Part shown: positions 5,771-10,632 of the stretch, piece after piece
How the letters are laid out: each line of letters starts with the position of its first letter
How positions within the stretch are numbered: position 1 is the first letter of the stretch
From: Phycisphaerales bacterium
GTDB lineage: Bacteria > Planctomycetota > Phycisphaerae > Tepidisphaerales > Tepidisphaeraceae
Reading direction: 5' to 3'
Assembly (NCBI GenBank): GCA_028288905.1
Contig: JAQGHJ010000653.1
Span: 1 to 10,632, forward strand
DNA length: 10,632 bases
Position numbers and translations under genes: made by a program
The notes under the pieces: generated by a model
Told to the model about the DNA's origin: nothing
Databases searched by the model: none
What the model saw: the letters and a program-made list of their open reading frames with translations, nothing else

Positions 5771-6060
5771 CTAGCTAGAATTTGCCCCACCCTTACGAAT
5801 TAGGCGTGCGCCGCCTTCGATGCCCCACACGATGCCGCCGATCAATTGGCTGAAGGCCGTCTTGGCGTTGTGGATCCGGCCGGCCACGTTGCCCACGAGC
5901 GAGCCGATGCGGTACCCGCCGCCCGCCAGCGGCTCGGATTGTCCAGCGGCAGGCCGTTGACGTACACGAGGTGATCCGGCGCCTCGACGCCGAGCTCGTG
6001 TCGTCGATCAGGCTCGTCCCTCCGGCGCTGAACCAGACACCTGCATACGGTACGAGAAAA
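5771..6060 (-). pseudogene. Frameshifted remnant of an unrecognised protein
   Basis: Three minus-strand pieces in changing frames look like one protein. The first, upstream of about 6000, reads VWFSAGGTSLIDD. The second, about 5938-6000, reads ELGVEAPDHLVYVNGLPLDN. The third, about 5771-5938, reads EPLAGGGYRIGSLVGNVAGR, then IHNAKTAFSQLIGGIVWGIE and GGARLIRKGG to a stop at 5771. A one-base gain near 5938 (AATCC then GAGCCG) would join the second and third pieces smoothly. Two frame breaks within about 70 bp argue for decay, though sequencing error is possible. I do not recognise the family. No start codon fits. It lies downstream of glpP on the same strand. Confidence 0.4.
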
Positions 6061-6144
6061 TCAACGGCCGGTCGGCACCGATTGGAGCTCGTAGCCTGCC
6101 ATAGGCAAGCTCGCCCGCGGCCCGGGCTTAGCCGCGAAGCGTCA

Positions 6145-6804
6145 CTAGACACCACTCGGGCGCGCACTCGGGTCGGCGGCGTCCCCAGGGTCGGCCGCCG
6201 TGTTCGCCGCCGGCCGGTTCAGGGCCCACAAGGCGGTGTCGGTCGTGCTGACGGCCCTACAGCCGGCGGCGACGATGCGCCGGACTGCGTCAGGCGTGCG
6301 GATCAACCCCCCGGCGATGCACGGGACCGGCAACCGCTTGAACCGGTCGGCGACCTCGAGGAAGGCGACGCCCGGCAGCAGTTCGACCGCGTCGGGCTGC
6401 GACCGCTCGACGACCTGAACCCCCCGCTCCACGCCCCGCCCGTCCTGGAGGAACAGGCGGACGACCGACAGCAGCCCGAGCTTCCGGGCCAACGGGGCGA
6501 GGTGCTGCCGGACGGTCACGATCCCATCCACCCGGTCGAGCGTCGCGACGTACCTCACGCCCGCCTCGTCGTTCGCCAATCCGTTGACCAAGTCGATGTG
6601 GAGCATGACGGGCAACTTGGCGAACGGCGGGCGCGACAGCGCCTCCAACTGCGCGGGCAGTCCGGCCAGTTCGCCGCCGCCGATGAAAAGGATGCTCGCG
6701 CCCGCGATGTCGCCGGCGCGGCTGCCGGTCGCTTCCGTCAGGTAAGGGATGACGGGCTTGTTGAGGTGGGGCAGCAGACCTCGGACGATGCGGCGGTTCC
6801 TCAC
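6145..6804 (-). CDS. glpP: Glycerol-3-phosphate responsive antiterminator GlpP
   Basis: The 219-residue product matches the GlpP family along its core: ILFIGGGELAGLPAQL (38-53), VMLHIDLVNGLANDEAGVRY (67-86), DGIVTVRQHLAPLARKLGLL (93-112), VVRLFLQDGRGVERG (114-128), SQPDAVELLPG (135-145), VPCIAGGLIRT (160-170) and RAVSTTDTALW (183-193). In Bacillus subtilis GlpP binds G3P and the glpD leader RNA, preventing termination upstream of glpD. The fold is a TIM-like barrel. The GTG start at 6804 has GGGAG 4 nt upstream. A disordered tail (about 198-219) extends past the usual family length of about 190. The gene is divergent from the phosphatase-glpD operon and shares its 438-bp control region, whose leader holds a terminator. 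Identification is strong; the leader as target is inferred from the family. Confidence 0.93.
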   Translation of the reverse strand: MRNRRIVRGLLPHLNKPVIPYLTEATGSRAGDIAGASILFIGGGELAGLPAQLEALSRPPFAKLPVMLHIDLVNGLANDEAGVRYVATLDRVDGIVTVRQHLAPLARKLGLLSVVRLFLQDGRGVERGVQVVERSQPDAVELLPGVAFLEVADRFKRLPVPCIAGGLIRTPDAVRRIVAAGCRAVSTTDTALWALNRPAANTAADPGDAADPSARPSGV

Positions 6805-6846
6805 AGGTCTCCCGGGTTAGGGTTGTCCGCATCGTACCGGGACATG

Positions 6847-6858
6847 TGTATATATACA
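6847..6858 (-). promoter_or_regulatory. A+T-rich palindrome upstream of glpP
   Basis: TGTATATATACA is a perfect 12-bp palindrome in otherwise G+C-rich DNA, about 43 bp upstream of the glpP start. It could contain the glpP -10 (TATATA on the minus strand), although no good -35 lies 16-18 bp further upstream, or be an operator. Confidence 0.35.
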
Positions 6859-7089
6859 GAGCTTGCCCGGATTTCTCTCTGGCCAGCATCATTTCCCGCC
6901 GCCGCTTTCGACGACCCGACGGCAAGGATGTTTAGTCCGTGACAGCCATAGAGATCAAGCCGATGCTCGTCAGTCCGGCGCTGCGCCGTCCCGACGGAGG
7001 GCGCGCGGAACAGGTATTCCCCACGTCCGCGGGACCTCGAACGTGTCGCCGCGGGCAAGCGGGGCGGAGCAGGACGCTGGGCGGTTTGC

Positions 7090-7118
7090 TTGACACGGAT
7101 CGTTCTACCGCCCATGAT
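7090..7118 (+). promoter_or_regulatory. Promoter of the phosphatase-glpD operon
   Basis: A perfect -35 (TTGACA, 7090-7095) and CATGAT (7113-7118) lie 17 bp apart. Transcription should begin near 7125. The -35 is framed by an inverted repeat, GGGCGGT (7079-7085) and ACCGCCC (7107-7113), with arms 21 bp apart, the second overlapping the first base of the -10. The repeat could bind a repressor. The promoter points towards the leader terminator and the phosphatase gene. Confidence 0.6.
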
Positions 7119-7190
7119 GGTGCCACAACCTAAGGACTCGGCACTCCGTGCGTGCCGGACCAGTGAGCATCGGGCTAGAGATAAAAGAGA
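7119..7190 (+). promoter_or_regulatory. Candidate GlpP-responsive leader RNA
   Basis: About 65 nt of untranslated leader lies between the predicted transcription start and the terminator. GGCAC (7140-7144) can pair with GTGCC at 7120-7124 or with GTGCC at 7152-7156, so two hairpins exclude each other. GGGCT (7172-7176) can pair with AGCCC (7192-7196) in the 5' arm of the terminator, a short possible antiterminator. In Bacillus, GlpP acts on exactly such a leader of glpD. That this RNA is the GlpP target here is inference from the gene context. Confidence 0.45.
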
Positions 7191-7220
7191 AAGCCCCACG
7201 GCCGCCGCCGTGGGGCTTTT
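7191..7220 (+). terminator. Intrinsic terminator in the leader, before the phosphatase ribosome binding site
   Basis: AAGCCCCACGGC (7191-7202) pairs perfectly with GCCGTGGGGCTT (7207-7218) around the 4-nt loop CGCC, and the T-tract is TTTT (7217-7220). The stem is long and G+C-rich while the T-tract is short. The opposite strand offers a longer T-rich tract (TTTCTCTTTTAT), so the hairpin may work in both directions. On the plus strand it lies after the promoter and 7 nt before the ribosome binding site GGGAG (7228-7232), which is the place for an attenuator rather than an operon end. Confidence 0.7.
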
Positions 7221-7242
7221 GCGCATTGGGAGTTTGAACAGC

Positions 7243-8085
7243 GTGCGAAAGCTGGGGCCGTTGCGACATCTCGCGTTGGATCTGGACGGCACCCTCTACC
7301 TGGGCGGACGCCTTTTCCCGTGCACGGTCCCATTCCTCAACAATATTAGAGAGCTGGGCATCGGCCGCACGTTCTTTACTAATAATTCTTCGGTCAGCAC
7401 GCGCGGGTACGTCGACAAATTGCAGGCGTTGGGCATCGATGCCGAGGCCGGCGAAATCTATAGTTCGACGACGGCCACGTTGGCCCACTTGAAGGCGCAG
7501 GTGCCCGCGCCGGCAACCCTGTTCGTGCTCGGCACGCCGGCCCTGCGGCAGGAGTTCGCGGACCACGGCTTCCGCGTGTGCGGACACCCAGGCGGCGGGA
7601 CGGACGCCGACGGCGAGGTGCCGGACGCGGTCGTCGTCGGGTTCGACCCGTCGCTGGACTACCCGCGGCTCTGCCGGGCCGCCTACTGGATCAGCCGGGG
7701 CAAGCCGTACGTGGCGACGAACGGGGACCTCGTCTGCCCGACGGACCTGCCGACCGTCCTGCCGGACTGCGGGTCGGTCTGCCGCCTGTTAGCCGCCGCG
7801 ACCGGTCGCGAGCCGGACGCCGTGCTCGGCAAGCCCGCCCCGGCCATGCTCGGCGGGGTGATGCGGCGGCACGGGCTTAGGCCGGAAGAGGTCGCGGTGG
7901 TCGGCGATCGGCTTTACACCGACATTGCGATGGCCCGGGCCGCAGGGGTCGTCGGGGTGCTCGTGCTGACCGGGGAGGCGACGCGGGACCAGGCGGCCTC
8001 CGCCTCGATTCGCCCAGACCTCATCGTCGAGGACGTGGGTGAACTGGCCCAATTGCTAGCCGAGTCTCGGAAGGGCACCTTATGA
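7243..8085 (+). CDS. HAD-superfamily IIA phosphatase (NagD/G3P-phosphatase type)
   Basis: The 280-residue product has the HAD motifs in order: DLDGT (nucleophile Asp13, general acid Asp15) near the start, FFTNNSS (44-50) for motif II, GKPAP with Lys197, and VVGDRLYTD (Asp222, Asp227) for Mg binding. The large cap between motif II and the Lys is the type IIA cap. Relatives dephosphorylate small phosphates such as p-nitrophenyl phosphate, 2-phosphoglycolate and glycerol phosphates. Because it is co-transcribed with glpD, G3P is the likely substrate (inference). The GTG at 7243 is chosen because GGGAG (7228-7232) precedes it by 10 nt and it puts DLDGT near the N-terminus; a TTG at 7234 lies too close to that site. 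The upstream open frame to 7090 runs through the terminator and is not expected to be translated. The stop overlaps the glpD start (ATGA). Confidence 0.88.
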   Translation: MRKLGPLRHLALDLDGTLYLGGRLFPCTVPFLNNIRELGIGRTFFTNNSSVSTRGYVDKLQALGIDAEAGEIYSSTTATLAHLKAQVPAPATLFVLGTPALRQEFADHGFRVCGHPGGGTDADGEVPDAVVVGFDPSLDYPRLCRAAYWISRGKPYVATNGDLVCPTDLPTVLPDCGSVCRLLAAATGREPDAVLGKPAPAMLGGVMRRHGLRPEEVAVVGDRLYTDIAMARAAGVVGVLVLTGEATRDQAASASIRPDLIVEDVGELAQLLAESRKGTL

Positions 8086-9686
8086 CAAGCGGCATGAACC
8101 CGACCTCGAACCGCGACTCGCAGCTCGACCGCCTCGCCGCCGCCGACGGCCCCGTCGATGTTCTCGTCATCGGCGGCGGGATCGTCGGCTCCGGGGTCGC
8201 CCGGGACGCCGCGATGCGCGGGCTGTCGACCCTCCTCGTCGACCGGTACGACTTCGCGTTCGGCACCAGCAGCCGGAGCAGCCGGCTGCTGCACGGCGGG
8301 CTCCGGTACTTGGCGCAGGGGCGGGTCGGGCTCGTTCACGAGGCGAGCACCGAGAAGGTCACGCTGTCCAAGATCGCGCCGCACTTGGCGTCGCCGCTAC
8401 CGTTCGTGTTCCCGACGTACAAGCGGGACGGCTGGCCGCGGTGGAAGCTGCGGGTCGGGGTCAAGCTGTACGACCTGCTGTGCGGCGGGCGGAACCTGGG
8501 CAAGAGCCGGGGGCTCAGCCCCACCGCGGCGGCCGGGTTGCTGCCCGGCCTGCGGACGGACCAGCTGACCGGCGGCGTGCGGTACTACGACGGGCTGACG
8601 AACGACGCGCGACTCGTGCTGGACACGCTCCGGTCAGCGGCCGCGGCCGGGGCGACGGTCCTCAACTACCTGTCGCTGACCTCGGCCGAGCGGCGCGGCG
8701 ACCTGTGGCACTGCCACTTGACGGACGCGGACGGCGGCCGCCGGCTGACCGTCCAAGCCCGCACGGTGGTGAACGCGGCCGGTGCGTGGGCGACCCAGCT
8801 GCCGTCCAGCCGGGTGCGGCTGCGGCTGACCAAGGGCGTGCACGTCGTCGTGGAGAAGCACCGGCTGCCGGCGGCCGAAGCGGTCGTGATGACCGACGGC
8901 ACCCGCATCCTGTTCGTCATCCCGTGGGGCGACCGGACGATCCTCGGGACGACCGACACCGACTACGACGGCCCGCTGGAGTCGCCCGACTGCACCGCCG
9001 AGGACGTGGCGTACGTGCTGAAGATCACCAACCGCACGTTCCCCGCGGCCGGGCTCACGCCGGCGGACGTGATCAGCGCCTGGTCCGGGCTCCGCCCGCT
9101 GATCGCCGACCCCAAGGGCAAGCCGTCGGACGTGTCCCGGGCCCACCAGATCCTCGACGGCGAGCCGGGCTGGCTCGACGTGGCCGGCGGTAAGCTGACC
9201 ACGTACCGCCTGATGGCCGAGCAGGCCGTGGACCGGGTGGCGACTTACCTCGGCCGAACGACGCCGGCGTGCCGGACGGCCGCCGAGCCGATCCTCACGA
9301 CCGCGGCCAACTCCGGCTCACCGCCGGCCGGCGACGCCACCGCGGCGGACGCCGGGTTCAGCGGCGTCGTCCCGCCGGCCGTCTCGGAATCGGCCGTGGC
9401 GCACTTCTGTCGGCGTGAGTGGGGCCGTCACCTCGACGACGTGATGATCCGCCGGACGAGCTGGCGGTACTACCACCGCGACCACCTGGAGGTCGCCGCC
9501 CGCGTCGCCGACTGGATGGCCGCCGCCCTCGGGTGGACGCCGGAGCGAACGGCGGCCGAGTTGGACCGGTACCGGGAGATGACCGCGCCGCTGGCGGCGA
9601 CCTGGGTCCCGCCCTCTGGTGTGGACGATCCGGCGGCGGCAGCGGCCAGTGGGGCCAGCCGGCGGGCGGCCCTGGCGGTGGGTTGA
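8082..9686 (+). CDS. glpD: Glycerol-3-phosphate dehydrogenase, FAD-dependent (GlpD)
   Basis: The 534-residue product carries the FAD-binding start VDVLVIGGGIVGSGVARDAA (25-44), the GlpD signature SSRSSRLLHGGLRYL (63-77), YYDGLTNDARLVLDTL, VVNAAGAWA, TKGVHVVV, IPWGDRTILGTTDTDYDG, WSGLRPLIADPKGKPSDVSR and GGKLTTYRLMAEQAVD, with the C-terminal helical domain after about 410. It oxidises sn-glycerol 3-phosphate to dihydroxyacetone phosphate and feeds electrons to quinone at the membrane. Length and motif order are normal. ATG 8082 overlaps the phosphatase stop; ATG 8094 is a second possible start. The linker at about 405-430 is Ala/Gly/Thr-rich. It belongs to the operon behind the leader terminator, the classic GlpP target gene in Bacillus. 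Confidence 0.95.
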   Translation: MTSGMNPTSNRDSQLDRLAAADGPVDVLVIGGGIVGSGVARDAAMRGLSTLLVDRYDFAFGTSSRSSRLLHGGLRYLAQGRVGLVHEASTEKVTLSKIAPHLASPLPFVFPTYKRDGWPRWKLRVGVKLYDLLCGGRNLGKSRGLSPTAAAGLLPGLRTDQLTGGVRYYDGLTNDARLVLDTLRSAAAAGATVLNYLSLTSAERRGDLWHCHLTDADGGRRLTVQARTVVNAAGAWATQLPSSRVRLRLTKGVHVVVEKHRLPAAEAVVMTDGTRILFVIPWGDRTILGTTDTDYDGPLESPDCTAEDVAYVLKITNRTFPAAGLTPADVISAWSGLRPLIADPKGKPSDVSRAHQILDGEPGWLDVAGGKLTTYRLMAEQAVDRVATYLGRTTPACRTAAEPILTTAANSGSPPAGDATAADAGFSGVVPPAVSESAVAHFCRREWGRHLDDVMIRRTSWRYYHRDHLEVAARVADWMAAALGWTPERTAAELDRYREMTAPLAATWVPPSGVDDPAAAAASGASRRAALAVG

Positions 9687-9795
9687 ACGCTCCAATTCCG
9701 CTAGCTGTCCCGGGCCGTTCGCCGCCTCCAGCCCCTTTTCCCGGGTACTCGCCGGGGAGGACCGGGGTGGGGGCCTTCGGCGCGGCGAGCGGCCC

Positions 9796-9815
9796 CCCGC
9801 CCGCTCAGGCGGGTT
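9796..9815 (+). terminator. Weak hairpin downstream of glpD, possible terminator
   Basis: CCCGCC and GGCGGG form a 6-bp G+C stem around the loop CGCTCA, followed only by TT. It lies about 110 bp after the glpD stop. The missing T-tract makes intrinsic termination doubtful. Confidence 0.25.
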
Positions 9816-9823
9816 AGGCGCAC

Positions 9824-10011
9824 GTCATTCTGAATGGAGCGAAAGACCTCTAGTTCCTGGCGCGGGTACGGTCGGGACCTCAAAACGTTCATGTTGGAAA
9901 GACCGGCCCGGTCGTGCGGACGTCCGGGCACCTTTACTGAACTAATGTTTCGTGTGAAAGCCGGCCGCGCCGCGTGAGGGACGAGGAATCCTTCGCGCCG
10001 CTCGGGATGAC
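9824..10011. repeat. Intergenic inverted-repeat element, about 188 bp
   Basis: The left end, GTCATTCTGAATGGAGCGAA (9824-9843) continuing to CCTC at 9850, is mirrored at the right by GTCATCCCGAGCGGCGCGAA on the complement of 9992-10011, continuing to CCTC at 9983. The ends agree at roughly 20 of 27 positions. Similar 'GTCATTCTGAGCG.AGCGAAGAAT' ends occur as interspersed repeats in many bacterial genomes (from memory). It lacks coding content and is older and more diverged than the 122-bp MITEs. Confidence 0.45.
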
Positions 10012-10057
10012 AATCCCATCGCGGTTACGCGAGCGAGGCCGTTCGACGTTCGCAGGA

Positions 10058-10098
10058 CCCCTCTCCCCAACCCTCCCCCGGAGTACCAGGAGAGAGGG
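10058..10098. repeat. C/T-G/A hairpin repeat
   Basis: CCCCTCTCC (10058-10066) can pair with GGAGAGAGGG (10089-10098) with a small bulge, around the C-rich loop AACCCTCCCCCGGAGTACCA. Such CCCTCTCC...GGAGAGGG units are common in intergenic DNA of G+C-rich genomes. No T-tract follows. Confidence 0.35.
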
Positions 10099-10206
10099 CC
10101 GAGGGCGGCGGCCAGCATGCTCGAACGTACCGGCGCCACAGCGCTGCCGCACGCGCGGTTGGGCCCTGACGGTTGGGTGGTTGAGGCACTCGAAGGAAAG
10201 CAGCAC

Positions 10207-10632
10207 ATGTCCAACGCGCTCATCGCCGGTCTGGCCGCCCCACCCGTCCCGCCCGGGCCCGCCGCCGGCGGGCTGCCGCCCGACGTCGCCGCCCGCTTCG
10301 GCTATTGGCGGGGACGCATCCTGGCGACCACGATCGTCGGGTACGCCCTGTACTACGTCGTCCGGGCGAACATCGGGGTGCCGGTCAAGACGATGGGCGC
10401 GGAGCTCGGGTACTCGAAGGAGCAGCTCGGCGTCGTCATGACGGTCGGCGGCGTGACGTACGGGGTGTCGAAGTTCGTCAACGGGCTGCTCGGGGACCAC
10501 GCCAACCCCCGGTACTTCATGGCCGCCGGCCTGCTGGCGTCGGCGGTGATGAACGTGTGCTTCGGCGCCTCGACCGCGCTGTGGCTGCTCGTCGGGTTCT
10601 GGACGCTGAACCAGTGGGCGCAGGGGATGGGA
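10207..10632 (+). CDS. glpT: Glycerol-3-phosphate transporter GlpT, N-terminal part (cut by window edge)
   Basis: There are 142 codons from ATG 10207 to the window end, with AAGGA (10193-10197) 9 nt upstream. After a Pro/Ala/Gly-rich N-terminus (1-33) the first helix (about 37-58) reads ATTIVGYALYYVVRANIGVP. Arg53 there sits where GlpT has the substrate-binding Arg of its YLVRKN sequence. Next come LGYSKEQLGVVMTVGGVTYG and VSKFVNGLLGDHANPRYFMA, the family's signature loop between helices 2 and 3 (compare SKF..G...D..NPR), and FWTLNQWAQGMG, matching GWFQGMG. It belongs to the organophosphate:phosphate antiporters (GlpT/UhpT, major facilitator superfamily), which import G3P in exchange for phosphate. 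UhpT-like specificity is possible, but the glp context favours G3P. Confidence 0.9.
   Translation, partial: MSNALIAGLAAPPVPPGPAAGGLPPDVAARFGYWRGRILATTIVGYALYYVVRANIGVPVKTMGAELGYSKEQLGVVMTVGGVTYGVSKFVNGLLGDHANPRYFMAAGLLASAVMNVCFGASTALWLLVGFWTLNQWAQGMG

Larger units (their letters stand above)
9687..10206. other. 520-bp gap between glpD and glpT holding intergenic repeats
   Basis: No reading here has gene-like codon use. From left to right it holds a weak hairpin after glpD (CCCGCC, 6 nt, GGCGGG, then TTA, 9796-9815), an inverted-repeat element (9824-10011), a C/T-rich then G/A-rich hairpin (10058-10098), and the glpT ribosome binding site AAGGA (10193-10197). No strong promoter or T-tract terminator was found for glpT, so whether it is read through from glpD is open. 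Confidence 0.5.

Noticed and set aside
6939..7133. Overlapping 64-codon open frames on both strands in the glpP-phosphatase spacer
   Set aside because: They cover the promoter region, lack ribosome binding sites and show no family resemblance.
7090..7242. Extending the phosphatase N-terminus to an upstream ATG/GTG in the same frame
   Set aside because: This would translate through the promoter and the terminator stem and add about 50 residues before the DLDGT motif, which normally lies near the N-terminus.

Overview
The window is about two-thirds G+C and reads like a planctomycete chromosome, most likely Gemmataceae. That placement is inferred from codon use (strong G/C in third positions), from the style of the multi-spanning membrane protein at the left edge, from the CBM9-like protein and from the G/C-rich intergenic repeats. 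No rRNA, tRNA or CRISPR array was seen.

Layout. Positions 1-437 (minus) hold the N-terminus of a multi-spanning membrane protein that runs off the edge. About 620 bp without a convincing gene follows; it contains an A+T-rich promoter-like site with a 20-bp near-perfect palindrome. Next comes a plus-strand pair: a DUF899 thioredoxin-like protein (1110-1913) and a cysteine-rich small membrane protein (1910-2200), coupled by an ATGA overlap. A small hypothetical gene (2222-2569) follows. Positions 2672-4266 (minus) are a graveyard: a truncated CBM9-like gene is fused to the receiver half of a response-regulator gene, and each remnant is split by one copy of a 122-bp MITE. The two MITEs lie in opposite orientation, differ at one position, and each has its own perfect 9-bp target duplication. 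Computationally excising each element restores the broken reading frame. To the right are a small DUF551-like gene (minus), an intact LuxR/NarL-type regulator with a degenerate receiver (minus), and a frameshifted remnant (minus, 5771-6060).

The right third is a glycerol-3-phosphate (G3P) locus. GlpP, the G3P-responsive RNA-binding antiterminator, is on the minus strand (6145-6804). Divergent from it are a HAD-IIA phosphatase (7243-8085) and glpD (8082-9686, ATGA overlap). After a 520-bp gap with intergenic repeats comes glpT (10207 onward), cut by the window end. Between glpP and the phosphatase gene lies a strong promoter (TTGACA, 17 bp, CATGAT), about 65 nt of leader, and a 12-bp-stem terminator placed before the phosphatase ribosome binding site. 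This is the arrangement through which GlpP controls glpD in Bacillus, so the window probably holds a complete planctomycete G3P-antitermination regulon: uptake (GlpT), oxidation to DHAP (GlpD), dephosphorylation (HAD) and the sensor (GlpP).

The observations most worth checking are the GlpP/terminator leader, the MITE pair with its chimeric pseudogene, and the DUF899 plus CPxC membrane protein pair.
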